DNA from: Platanthera guangdongensis
Taxonomy: Eukaryota; Streptophyta; Magnoliopsida; Asparagales; Orchidaceae
DNA: 64,000 nucleotides
Assembly (NCBI GenBank): GCA_039583875.1
Contig: CM077152.1
Coordinates: 18,897,059 to 18,961,058, forward strand
Reading direction: 5' to 3'
The notes under the pieces were generated by a model. That model had not been told where the DNA came from. It ran no database searches and worked only from the letters and a program-made list of their open reading frames with translations. Position 1 is the stretch's first letter. Every line of letters starts with the position of its first letter. Positions 1 through 9,716 of the stretch are shown here, piece after piece. The position numbers and the translations under genes are program-made.

Positions 1-908
1 TCATTGCACTATTGAAAAATGAAATTCACTATTCATTTTATATAGTTTTTTTTCCTCTCCTACCTATAGCTGCCAGTTACCACCCTGCTTCAGTTTTTCC
101 CCACCCTGACCACAGGCCTGCTTCGCCTACACCCTTGCAGCCGCCGGACCACCAACCTCCCCTCCACCAAACCGCCCCACCCTACTGTTTCCCTCAACCA
201 GCGGCTCCTCTCCATAGCCCTGAACACCCCCACCGGCCTCTCCTTTAAGCCCCGCAACCACCGCCCCCTTGTCACCCTAATTTCCCCTTGCCGCCAGCCC
301 CCTTCTCTCTGCGAAACCACCTTCGAAAATCCTTCCCCTATTCGGATCAGTCCAGATCTGGAATTCCTCCCGGATCCGATCTCCTATTGCCGAATCTAGC
401 CTTCCCCGCCCAGATCTATACCTACGTGGCCGGATCCATCCATTTCCGGCCCGATCCCTCCTTCCACCACCGAGGACATCCACCTATATCAATTTCCGCG
501 CTGCCGGTTCTACCTCGGATCGTCGAACATGCATCTCCGGTTCCGAATTCTTCAGTGCCTTGGACCGCCCACTACTTTGTGAGTCTTCGTTGTATCGGAT
601 AATTATTTTCAGCATATTTGTATTGGACCAGATGCTGTATTTGTTTGAATATATTGTATTGTAATTGTTTGCTAGATAATTATCGTGATTTGCAGAATTT
701 ATTCGTTGCACGCTCTTGCTTTGGCCCTCCATGCGGAGGAAAACCTAAGCTTTTTTTGCCCTAATAAAAGATTTTGCCTTGTCGTGAATTTATGTGCGTG
801 AGATGTTTTTAATTTATTATCTAATTTGTGATCTAACCGTCGGACTTTTGCACAACATGTAAGGTTAGGTCGCAGGTTTCCCGCCGCCTATAGATTCGTC
901 CTGCGTCA
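1..908 (+). repeat. 5' LTR of chromovirus A (right-hand part)
   Basis: It aligns along its whole length with 23,878-24,784, with scattered substitutions and small indels. It ends in GCGTCA just before the primer binding site. About 620 bp of U3 lie left of the window, judged from the 3' LTR. Open frames here are shadows in C-rich LTR sequence. Confidence 0.88.
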
Positions 909-910
909 AT

Positions 911-921
911 TGGTATCAGAG
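911..921 (+). other. Primer binding site of chromovirus A (tRNA-iMet)
   Basis: TGGTATCAGAG begins two bases after the LTR end. It is the standard complement of the 3' end of plant initiator tRNA-Met and sets the 5' LTR border. Confidence 0.85.
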
Positions 922-961
922 GTAGGTTGCGCGCAGCCGTATTACACGCTCTCTTGATACG

Positions 962-1144
962 TGTTGGAAGAGCTCAGAGCTTGTATGTATTTCTTCGGTA
1001 TCTAAATACAAGGAGAGAATACAAATATATAGGAGAGAAAAGGAGAGAAGAAATCTTATACAATGGTGTGAGACTAATAGGAGAAGAAGGAAAAAAAGAA
1101 TACATGGGCCCAATACTGGGCCATTTACATGGGATTTTCTAACA
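962..1144 (-). repeat. 3' LTR of copia B
   Basis: It is 183 bp long, with TG/CA ends as read on either strand. The polypurine tract lies immediately internal to it. The pol reading frame runs into this LTR and stops at 1125. Confidence 0.93.
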
Positions 1145-3743
1145 CTCCCCCGCAAGCTGGAGCGTACAAATCGTACACACCAAGCTTGGACAAGCACTGA
1201 TAGTAGAGTGTACTGGGAAGAGCTTTAGTGAGCACATCCACAACTTGTTCTGTTCCGGGAACATGCTTCAAGTCAATCTTCTTCATTTGAACCTTTTCTC
1301 TGATGAAGTGACAATCAACTTCAATATGTTTAGTTCTCTCGTGGAATACCGGGTTTTTGGCAATATGTATCGTTGCTTGGTTATCACAAAGGAGAAGGGC
1401 TGGGGAAGGAAGTCTTATACCAAGATCGGTAAGAAGACTCTCCAGCCATGTTAGTTCAGACACTACAGACGCCATTGCCCGGTATTCAGCCTCAGCAGAT
1501 GATCGAGCCACAACAGCTTGTTTCTTGCTCCGCCACGTAATCAAGTGTCCTCCAAAGTATGTGCAAAACCCACTTGTTGACCGTCGATCATCAAGAGAAC
1601 CAGCATAATCATCATCAGGGTACGCTATCAATGTAGGAGCTGAAGATGAGGTCTTGTAGACCAATCCTTGACCAGGGGCCGTTTTGAGGTATCTGAGAAT
1701 GCGTTCAACGGCGTGCAGATGAGATTTCCGGGGAGAATACATATATCTGCTGACAATACCAACTGCGAAAGATATGTCCGGTGTAGTTACAGTGAGGTAG
1801 ATCAATTTTCCAACTAGACGGCGGTAGTATTCAGGATTCTCAAGTAAGAGATCTGAGTCGGAAGCCTGAGCACATAACTTGTGATTCACATCCATTGGGG
1901 TATTGATCGGCTTACAACCCGAGTAACCTGCATCATGAAGAAGGTCGAGACAATATTTCCACTGGGAGAGGACGAGACCATCCGGCCGTCTAGCCACCTC
2001 AAGGCCCAAAAAATACTGGAGGGGTCCCAGATCCTTTGTTTGAAAGACAGTACCGAGATGTCGTTTGACCTTCTGTATTCCCTGTGAGTCATCTCCCGTA
2101 ATTATGATGTCATCAACATATACCAACAAAAAAACCGTCCCCACTGTACGGTGGTGAGTGAACACCGAGAAGTCTGCTGTGCTTCGAGAAAAACCAACCT
2201 CCCGAAGAGCTTTGCTGAACCTGTCGAATCATGCCCGTGGTGATTGTTTGAGGCCATACATCGCTTTCTTAAGACGACAAACCTGAGACTCCCCCGTGGT
2301 CTCAAACCCGGGAGGTTGTTGCATATAGACAGTCTCTTGCAAGTCGCCATTCTGAAAGACATTCTTAATATCCAGTTGCAGTAAGGGCCACCGGCGATGG
2401 ACAACCACCAAGATAAGAACACGAACGGTGTTGAGTTTGGCCACCGGGGAGAAGGTTTCCTCATTGTCCATCCCGTGTTGCTGGGTGAAGCCCCGGGCGA
2501 CCAGCCGAGCTTTCAGACAGTCAATCGTCCCATCAGCTGCATGTTTGATGACGAAGACCCACTTACACCCAACCGGTTTCTGACCCGGGGGAAGCAGTGT
2601 GAGAGTCCATGTCTGGTTGGCCCAGAGAGCAGCCATCTCCTCCTCCATGACAGCCTTCCAACCGGGATGTTGTAGCGCCTCCTGCACAGTGTTAGGAACC
2701 GAAGTGGAGGAAAGAGAAGTGACAAATGTGTGTAGGTGGGGGGAGAGACGATGCATGGAGACATAATTTGCCAGAGGATGAACGGTAGAGGGAGATACCT
2801 GATCGGCAGAGCACGGGGTAGCCGTGGAAGAAGCCGACTGCAGAGGGGTAGCGAAACGAGGAGGAAGACGGCGAGAGTAAACCTGGATAACTGGTGGCTT
2901 GGATGGAGCAGGTGGAGGGGTAGAAGGACGTAAGGAAACAAGCGCAGTAGTAAGGATGACGGGGCGGGGTATCGGGAGCGGTGGAGATGTCGTTGTGGAG
3001 GAAGGAGCAAGGGGAGGTGAGAAGAAAGGTTGATCTTCCCAAAAAGTAACATCGGCAAAGACGATGACCTTCCGAGTGACCGAAGAGTAGCACAGGTAGC
3101 ACTTTTGGGTGCGAGAATAGCCGACAAAAATGGATTTGGCGGCCCGGGGGTCCAACTTATCCGAGGAGGGACCCAGGAGGTGAACAAAACAGGTGCAGCC
3201 AAAGTCCCTTGGTGTAATAGGGAAAGCTGGAGTGGAGGGGAAGAGGAGACTGAATGGGGTGGCAAAGTTGAGAACCGAGGAAGGGAGACGGTTGATGAGG
3301 AAGCAGACAGTGGAGACCGCAAAGTTCCAGTAAATTTTTGGAACCTGCATTTGGAGCATGAGTGAGCGGGCAATGTCGCGGAGGTGGCGGTTCTTCCGTT
3401 CGGCAACACCATTCTGTTGGGGGGTATAGGGACAGGAGGTGTGATTGAGAATACCAAATTCTGCACATAGGTTGGTAAATTCATGGCCGGTGTATTCGCG
3501 AGCGTTATCGGTGCGCACGGTTTTAATAGCTGTGGAGAATTGCGTGCGAGTTTCTTGGATAAAGACGCGAAATATGTGAGAGAGCTCAGAGCGATCACGA
3601 AGGAGGTAAAGCCATGTGGTGCGAGAGTAATCTTCAATAAATGTGATGAAATAACGGTATCCAGAGATACTGGTAACTTTAAAAGGACGCTCCGAGTACA
3701 ATGAGCAGGAAAAGAAGTACGCGGCTGTTTGCCGTAAATACAA
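1125..3743 (-). pseudogene. Copia B pol: integrase, reverse transcriptase, RNase H (one in-frame stop)
   Basis: One reading frame holds the copia integrase core, including YTPQQNGVAERKNRHLRDIA with the catalytic Glu. RT follows (QPPGFE, YGLKQSPRA), then an in-frame TGA at about 2229 in place of the Trp expected after SPRA. The same frame then continues with the RT active site LVYVDDIIITGDD and RNase H (SSAEAEYRAMA, LLCDNQATIHIAKNP). The frame ends at 1125 inside the 3' LTR with the sequence ACGGVLENPM, which overlaps the polypurine tract. Upstream of 3743 the integrase start is displaced: the HSDVWGP-type segment normally following the CxxCxYGK motif is missing. The product would be the replication polyprotein of a virus-like particle. 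With the stop and the shift it is not expected to be made intact. Confidence 0.9.
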
Positions 3744-4141
3744 GAATCACATCGAAAAGTAGGGAAAGATACATCGGGTAGGGCCTTTTGGAGAACAGGA
3801 AGAGGGGCATGCCCAAGACGACGATGACAGTCCACAACGGAGACAGATGAGAGAATTGTGGGAGAGGTATCCAGAAGGTAGAGCCCGTTCTACAGTCGTC
3901 CCCTACCAATAGTAGTCCGAGTCCGCCAATCCTGTATCAAAAAGGAAGAGGGAGTAAATGTGACAGAGCAATCCATATCATGAGTGAGGCGGCCAACAGA
4001 AAGTAAGTTAAAAGGAGAGCTTGGAACATAAAGAGCCGAGCGAAGAGAGATGGAGGGGGCAAGAGAGATGTCGGCATAGCCGGAGACCGGAGCTGTCGCA
4101 CCATTAGCGACTGTGATAGATTTCGGATGAGGAACATCCGA
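3700..4141 (-). pseudogene. Copia B protease C-part and gag-pre-integrase zinc region
   Basis: In the same frame as gag, after the stop at 4142-4144, the reading continues through a protease C-terminal region (LYVPSSPFNLLSVGRLT), another in-frame stop, and the integrase HHCC zinc region (HRRLGHAPLPVLQKALP; CDSCIYGKQPRTSFPAHC). At about 3700 the frame is lost relative to the integrase core. These are decay lesions separating gag-protease from pol. Confidence 0.8.
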
Positions 4142-5212
4142 TTACTGGAGAGGCCGCAGTGAGGTGATGTGATGAGTAGTCCCTGATTCCAAGATCCAAC
4201 ACGGACCAGAGGAAAAACAAGTAATACCTGTAGTAGAGGTGGAGGCAACAGAGGCAGGAGGAGGGCTAAGAAGTCCGTGGAATTGCTGGAGCTGGAGGCG
4301 AACAGCCGCAAGATCGGTACCAGTGGAGGAGGAGCCATCAGCAACAGTCGCAGTGGGGCGAGGAGGATAGCCATGTTTCTTGTAGCACACAACATCTGTG
4401 TGGCCATCCCGGCCGCAGTAGGAACACTTGGAACGGGCCCGACCCCCACGTCCCCTTCCACGAGAGCCGGAACGTCCACCGCGAGCAGAAGACGGTGGGG
4501 GAAGTAAGGGGGGAAGTGTCTGCTGAAGAAGAGCCGGAGAGGAGGGTGCCGGAGGATCCAGGGGCGGTGAGACGCGAAGGAGCATAGAGCAGACATCAGA
4601 GAGAGAGGGAGTAGAAGCCGAAGCCAATACTTGAGCCCGAATGCTCTGAAGGTGAGGTGGGACACGAGCCATCATCATGACAACACATACATCTTCCTTT
4701 TGCGCGCGCTGAGCAGCGAGGTCGGTGGTAGAAGGCTGATGCTGGATCCAGGCCTCGGCCAGAGTATTGGCCCGAGCAACAAAAGAGGTCATGTCAGCCG
4801 CCCCACCAGCATCAAGAGACTGAAGGTCTGTAATGATGTCATAGAGGTGCTGAAGACTATCCATTCCAGAGTATAAGGAGTGAAGCTTCTCCCACATGAC
4901 TTTGGCGGTCTCATGGTACATGACCATTTGATATGACTCACCCTCCAGCGAATTAAGGAGCCATGTTTGGACTCGGCCGTCATTGCGTAGCCAATCCTTC
5001 GTATTAGGGACAGGAGGAGCGTTAGTAAGGTGAAGCACAAGGCCCTTGGCCTGAAAAACAAGCCGAACAGAGTGGACCCACGGAACAAAGTTCTTCTTCC
5101 CAGATAAGGACAGAGTGGTGATCCGCAACTCATCTCGAAGATTAGGAAGAGAGGCGGGGCGGTCAGTAGGAGGACTAGCCGCCTGTACGGTAGAGTCGGT
5201 AGAGGAGCCCAT
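4142..5212 (-). CDS. Copia B gag and start of protease
   Basis: This is a 356-codon frame starting MGSSTDSTVQ. It has a copia-type capsid/gag region (TLSLSGKKNFVPWVHSVRL; WLLNSLEGES; KVMWEKLHSLYSG), a Ser/Pro-rich stretch, an Arg/Gly-rich basic patch, and a CCHC zinc knuckle CSYCGRDGHTDVVC (C-X2-C-X4-H-X4-C) for RNA packaging. The aspartic protease begins at WILESGTTHHIT. The usual active-site triad is Asp-Ser-Gly; here it reads Glu-Ser-Gly, so the catalytic Asp appears replaced. The frame stops shortly after, at 4142. ATG 5212 was chosen because the gag homology starts there and it follows the PBS and leader in the expected order. Confidence 0.88.
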   Translation of the reverse strand: MGSSTDSTVQAASPPTDRPASLPNLRDELRITTLSLSGKKNFVPWVHSVRLVFQAKGLVLHLTNAPPVPNTKDWLRNDGRVQTWLLNSLEGESYQMVMYHETAKVMWEKLHSLYSGMDSLQHLYDIITDLQSLDAGGAADMTSFVARANTLAEAWIQHQPSTTDLAAQRAQKEDVCVVMMMARVPPHLQSIRAQVLASASTPSLSDVCSMLLRVSPPLDPPAPSSPALLQQTLPPLLPPPSSARGGRSGSRGRGRGGRARSKCSYCGRDGHTDVVCYKKHGYPPRPTATVADGSSSTGTDLAAVRLQLQQFHGLLSPPPASVASTSTTGITCFSSGPCWILESGTTHHITSLRPLQ

Positions 5213-5251
5213 GGAGTCGGGGAAGACCGCCGCGAGTAGGAGAGCGCGCAG

Positions 5252-5815
5252 CTAGGCCGCAACCAAGTGCGGGAGAAAGTATGGACAACCCGCAAGGGTA
5301 CATGGAGAAGTCGCAGCGGACAGAAGGAGAGGTCGCAGCGGTTTGATGAGAGAGCCCGCGCGAGAATGAGATGGAGAAGACGCAGCGGTTAGAAGAGAGA
5401 CCGCGAGCAGGAACTCGAGCGGCATGAGGAGAGAGGCCGCGAGTAGGAACTCGAGCGGCTTAGAGGAGAGTGGCCGCGAAGAAGAACTCGAGCGGCTAGA
5501 GGAGAGAGGCCGTGAGCAGGAACTCGAGCGGTTAGAGGAAAGAGGCCGCAAACATGAACTCGAGCGGCTAGGGGAGAGAGGCCGCGAGTAGGAACTCGAG
5601 CGGCTAGGGGAGAGAGGCCGCGAGGAGGAACTCGAGCGGCGAGGGGAGAGAGGCCGCGAGTAGGAACTCGAGCGGCTAGAGGAGAGAGAGACCGGGCGGC
5701 TAGAAGCAGACAAACCGCAAGCGGCAAGAGAAGCCGCAGAGAGTAGTGGGGCCCACAGGTAAGAGGAGAGGTTATAAAAGAGATGGATGGGTGGATCCAC
5801 GGGAGGGAGAGACAA
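5252..5815 (-). other. Leader region of copia B with an upstream open frame of 12-residue repeats
   Basis: The leader between the PBS and gag carries an open frame of 187 codons on the sense strand that ends about 40 bases before the gag ATG. Its core is a 12-residue Ser/Arg-rich repeat of the form SRSSSYSRPLSP, encoded by the 36-bp DNA repeat. Because 36 is a multiple of three, more than one frame stays open through the array, so the open frame alone is weak evidence for a protein. Confidence 0.4.
5388..5690. repeat. 36-bp tandem repeat in the copia B leader
   Basis: There are about eight to nine copies of a 36-bp unit containing GAACTCGAGCGGCTAG and GAGAGAGGCCGCGAG. They differ at a few positions and are arrayed head to tail, so each unit has a CTCGAG (XhoI) palindrome. 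Confidence 0.9.
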
Positions 5816-5983
5816 AGAGGAGAGATCAGCGACTTAACAAGGGAGAAGCCGCTGAGAGAAGAGACGGGTAGAAACAGGCCGCTACCCGGGGCGAGTAAGG
5901 ATCAGGCCGCAGAGGAAGAGCGGATAGGCTAAGAAGCAAATCCGGGCGGTTAGAAAAGGGGAAACCGCGAGGTCGGAATCGCT

Positions 5984-5996
5984 GGCTCTGATACCA
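5984..5996 (-). other. Primer binding site of copia B (tRNA-iMet)
   Basis: The complement of GGCTCTGATACCA reads TGGTATCAGAGCC directly against the 5' LTR at 5997. It matches the 3' end of initiator tRNA-Met. Confidence 0.92.
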
Positions 5997-6179
5997 TGTT
6001 GGAAGAGCTCAAAGCTTGTATGTATTTCTTCAGTATTTAAATACAAGGAGAGAATACAAATATATAGGAGAGAAAAGGAGAGAAGAAATCCTATACAATG
6101 ATGTGAGACTAATAGGAGAAGAAGGAAATAAAGAATACATGGGCCCAATACTGGGTCATTTACATGGGCTTTTCTAACA
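5997..6179 (-). repeat. 5' LTR of copia B
   Basis: This 183-bp LTR is a partner of 962-1144 with about 8 mismatches, bordered on the right by the ATACG target duplication. Confidence 0.94.
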
Positions 6180-6212
6180 ATACGCAGTCGTAGAGTTTAT
6201 AGGTTTTTCATT

Positions 6213-7121
6213 ATGTCTAGGTGTCACAATTATTCCCCTCCTCAATTTAGAGGTCTCAAGCTCACTTGCACCCGCTCTCACAGAACACCATAAGGGAGAT
6301 CCTCACATTATTACGACGATCAATCTCGATCGCAGTACACCACTTTCAGAGATCGTGTTGACCCACCGACACGACCCCACCATGCTAGAGACGATCAGTA
6401 TGATGATTGTCGTCGTTCTTATCCGTACACGCGAGCAGATCGTGTTGATCCTTCGACACGACTGGATTACCTTAGGGATGACTATTATGAGGATCATCGC
6501 TTTGAGAGATATTTTGAGAGTCAATTTCGTACAATTGCCCCTTCATTTGACGGCTTATCGAGTCCCGAGTCTTTCAGTTATTGACTCGTGGATATGAAGT
6601 ATTATTTTGATCATTTTGAGTTATCCGGTGAGCGTCGCGTCAAGTTTGCTAAACTTAGACTTTTAGATCAGGCAAGGACATATTGGGCTAGCGTTGAGAG
6701 GACCCGCGGGCGAGACCGTCTTCGTCGCATCACTAATTGGGTGAACATGAAGCGTACATTGTGTCAGAGGTATCTGCCTTCGTCATATCGGAGTCGCTTG
6801 CTCGACCAATTATTTTCCCTTCAGCAAGGATTCATGTCGGTCGCTGAGTACATGAATCGTTTTGATGAGTTAGCTGTGAGTGATGTCCGAGAGGACCCAG
6901 CCATGACCACCACTAGATTTCGGTCTGGGATTCAATCTGACATTCGTACTAAGGTAGTTTATCATAGCTCGGAGTCCCTCGAGCAGACATATCAGCTCGC
7001 CCTTCGTTATGAACAATCATTGAGATCCGCAAGAGCTTGTCGATGGGATTTTCACCTTGACCTCTGTAGTACGAGTCCCTCCCATCCTGAGGTCACCACG
7101 ACGCCTACCACTGTCCTGTAA
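6213..7121 (+). pseudogene. Chromovirus A gag remnant
   Basis: After the copia insertion the host element resumes with a gag frame beginning near 6213 (MSRCHNYSPPQFRG) and broken by at least one stop. The best part, 6588-7121, has the retrotransposon gag/capsid fold region: MKYYFDHFELSGERRVKFAK, LLDQARTYWASVERTR, LLDQLFSLQQGFMSVAEYMN, and a C-terminal ALRYEQSLRSA. No zinc knuckle is visible before the Tat insertion at 7332. The function would have been capsid formation. It is non-functional now. Confidence 0.8.
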
Positions 7122-7331
7122 GGCACGACAAAAGTGATACCTGATGCGGATTACTCTCACCCCAGTGTGGTGCTTAGCCCAGTGAGTGATCTATCTCTGG
7201 TTTCAGACCCGACTCTTGTGACCCCGACTGAGAGCGAGCCTGAGCGACCTACAGACCCATTTGTTGTGTCCCTCACCCACACCTTCTCTGTCATACACCA
7301 GGTTAGTTAGCACCTCAACTACAGACCCATT

Positions 7332-8050
7332 TGTTGAAGCCAAAACTTGACCTCGACAAAAGTTCAAAAAATAGGGGCGTAACCAACACCTACTCGTCCC
7401 AAGCTCCGACTGGTCGTGAAGGACTAGAAACTGACCCAAAGCCGCAGCAGAGAGGTCCCACCGCTTACCCGGAAGATCTCTGAGAGCTTCCCCTCCAAAG
7501 CCAAAAGCTGGGCTTGGAGCTCCTCAGAAAGCACAGAAAAATCCTCTCAAGTCCCGGGAAAAAAATGCTTCTGAAGAACCCCTATAGGTCTATTTATAGT
7601 TTTCTGAGTTTGAACTGCCAATAATTATACTGAGCTGACCTGAAATTACCAGAGTACCCCTGGTTGGGTCTGCCAACAGCCAAACTCCGCTGTTCTGAAT
7701 AGTTATACGCAGACCACCGAGGGCAAAAGGGTAAAATTACCCGGGGTAGAAGAGTAAAATCCCCCTTGGATGCAGAAATGTAAAAACGACCTTCTTTCTA
7801 TATGGCGAGTGGGGGAGCACCCAGCGGCGAGACGGGCCCTCCTGCTCGTCTCGCAGGTATTCTTTGTCACGGGACCCTCTCGCCGTTATGGGCCTACTCG
7901 CGCCCCAGAGGGGGCGTCTCGCCCACTGCAGAGACCACCCGTCTCTCCCCTTGCGAGTGGACCACCTCGTCCCACTCGACTATCAACACTTCTCGACCGT
8001 TTCTTCTATTCGCCTCTTGAGGGCCTCTTGCGAGCCCGAGGTTGTAGACA
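7332..8050 (-). repeat. 3' LTR of Tat element C
   Basis: On the + strand it starts TGTTGAAGCC and ends GTTGTAGACA. A purine-rich tract (complement of ATCCCCGCTCTTTTC) lies just internal at 8051-8065. It matches 20,965-21,688 closely, with small indels. A TATA-like CTATAAATAG on the minus strand lies near 7595. Confidence 0.9.
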
Positions 8051-8171
8051 ATCCCCGCTCTTTTCGAGATTATGTTAAGCTCGGAAAGAATGTCCAACCG
8101 AGGCTCGTCATTAAAGCGTATTTATGGGCGTATTTATGAGAGAATCTTTTGTGAGGCCCCCCACCGGTGCC

Positions 8172-8179
8172 TATAAATA
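8172..8179 (+). promoter_or_regulatory. TATA box for antisense ORF A of element C
   Basis: TATAAATA lies 77 bases before the ATG at 8249 on the + strand, opposite to the element's own transcription. The spacing would allow a leader of about 45 bases. Confidence 0.5.
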
Positions 8180-8248
8180 TCGGATTCCTGTCCCGAATAC
8201 AGGATCCCCCCTTGCATACTTCTCTTTCCTTGGCTTGAACTGTTCATC

Positions 8249-9211
8249 ATGTCTCACAGCCAGAGCTTTCGCGAGCGCCTTGCACTGGTGCGTAAGCAGA
8301 ACAAGGCCAACGTGGCCGTCTTTATCTCAACTCTAGTTCGCCCCTTATCCTCTTTACCGCCCTCGTCGTCTCGCTTGAAGAAGGTAAAAATAGGTGGCCC
8401 CTCCTCTTCTGCCGAGGAGCCATCTCGCGCAGCCCTGGAAACCTGCCCCACTCCTCCTCCCTCATCTCCCAGGGAGAAAGAGGTGAGCTCTCGCTTTTTT
8501 ATTACTCCTTCAACACCTGTTTCTGCCCTCTTTAATTTTTTGTTTCTTCAGGGAGCCCTTGCTGCTCTAAAACGACCGGAAGGTTCGCGAGACGACACCG
8601 ACGTCCACCGTGAAGAATCTGACTCGCAACCACCTTCCACTCCTCCATCTACTCCTCCCTGCGAGAGGAGGGACGACCCTTCCCAGGCCGCCGGGACCTC
8701 CCGTCCTCCTGGTGAGAAACCTTTCCTCTCGCTTCTCTGCCCCACTCGCTACTCCCACACCCTCCTGCGGGAGCCTCTCTCACTCTGCACCTCTACTCCT
8801 TTCGCAGGCGCCCAGACCGACTCGCCTGCTGAGGAGCACCCTGGGCGACTCGTCGTCTCGCCTCCCCCTCCTATTGACGGGATTGAAGACTACCTGGGCG
8901 ATCCTACGAACCCAGCGGAGATGAAGCGCAAGACGACCGAGTTGTTCCAGAAGCACGCACGCATCATCCATTCACTGGCGCAGGACAAGCAGGCGGCAGA
9001 TAGGCGCATCGAATGGCTGGAGAATGAGTGCGCTCGCTTATCTTCTGAAGTTGATGCCGAGTTAGATGTCGATGGAACCAACCCTGATGCCATTATCGGC
9101 GAGGTCAATATGCAGCTTCGTCTCGCTCGCCGTGGGCTTGAGTCCGTTCGCGCCTTCCACTCGCACAGTAGGCCTCCCTGCGCGGGAGCTCGCGTTGGTC
9201 GCTGGCAATGA
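8249..9211 (+). CDS. Antisense ORF A of Tat element C (function unknown)
   Basis: This is a 320-codon frame starting MSHSQSFRERLALV. It encodes a Ser/Pro-rich protein with a predicted C-terminal coiled coil (IHSLAQDKQAADRRIEWLEN onward). Two segments inside look like short GT-AG introns: 8483-8551 (69 bp) and 8712-8807 (96 bp). Both lengths are multiples of three, so the frame reads through them. The TATA box at 8172 supports separate transcription. It lies between the 3' LTR and ORF B, where Tat elements carry extra ORFs. I do not recognise a catalytic domain. It may be the 5' part of one antisense gene with ORF B or a separate gene. Confidence 0.55.
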   Translation: MSHSQSFRERLALVRKQNKANVAVFISTLVRPLSSLPPSSSRLKKVKIGGPSSSAEEPSRAALETCPTPPPSSPREKEVSSRFFITPSTPVSALFNFLFLQGALAALKRPEGSRDDTDVHREESDSQPPSTPPSTPPCERRDDPSQAAGTSRPPGEKPFLSLLCPTRYSHTLLREPLSLCTSTPFAGAQTDSPAEEHPGRLVVSPPPPIDGIEDYLGDPTNPAEMKRKTTELFQKHARIIHSLAQDKQAADRRIEWLENECARLSSEVDAELDVDGTNPDAIIGEVNMQLRLARRGLESVRAFHSHSRPPCAGARVGRWQ

Positions 9212-9528
9212 CACCCGTACTGAAGGCCGTCCGTCTCGCCCCTTCTTTATTTTTGTATTTGAATGATGTAATAATTAAGTGATGCTTTGTGCTGCCGTCT
9301 CGCTGGCATTGTCAGAGAACCTGGTGCCCGCCGTATGCGGGATGGTATTTTTAAACATTTATTGTTGCTGCTTTAATTTCATTTTCATTAATTTCTTTTA
9401 ATCATTCTGTCCCGTGATTGCGACGGGCCACACAAAACAAGGTTTTTAGGAAAGAGAGAGAAACGCCGGCCGACTCTTCCCCTCCCCCTGTACGTTTTCC
9501 CGTCCATTAATCATTTTACCATATCTGC
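9212..9528. other. Spacer between antisense ORFs A and B
   Basis: No convincing coding sequence is present. It contains T-rich sequence and CGTCTCGC motifs, and leads into the TATA box at 9529. Confidence 0.5.
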
Positions 9529-9536
9529 TATAAATA
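9529..9536 (+). promoter_or_regulatory. TATA box for antisense ORF B of element C
   Basis: TATAAATA lies 188 bases before the ATG at 9717 and is followed by a pyrimidine-rich leader. It is very similar in context to the TATA box before ORF A. Confidence 0.5.
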
Positions 9537-9716
9537 CCCCGGCCCTGGATCAGAAGAATACCCGCACCCTTTTCTCCTGCCGTGTCCAAGCTATTGTCCC
9601 TTTGTTTCTTTCGTCTTGCCGATTATTCTCGCTCTTTTCTCCCTGGGCCATCTCGCTGATCTTCTTTCTCACTACTTCCTTTCTCCCACCGTCTCGCCTA
9701 CGTTCGTCTCGCCAAG

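Larger units (their letters stand above)
962..6179 (-). mobile_element. Complete Ty1/copia LTR retrotransposon B
   Basis: This is a full-length element of 5218 bp with two 183-bp LTRs (TGTTGGAAG...TCTAACA) that differ at about 8 positions by eye. It is flanked by the 5-bp target duplication ATACG (957-961 and 6180-6184). On the minus strand the order is LTR, PBS (5984-5996), leader with a 36-bp tandem repeat, gag, protease, integrase, RT, RNase H, polypurine tract (complement of CTCCCCCGCAAGC) and LTR. Integrase before RT marks it as copia. It sits in the leader of chromovirus A. Stops and frameshifts in protease/integrase and RT make it non-autonomous today, although most domains are readable. 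Confidence 0.95.
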
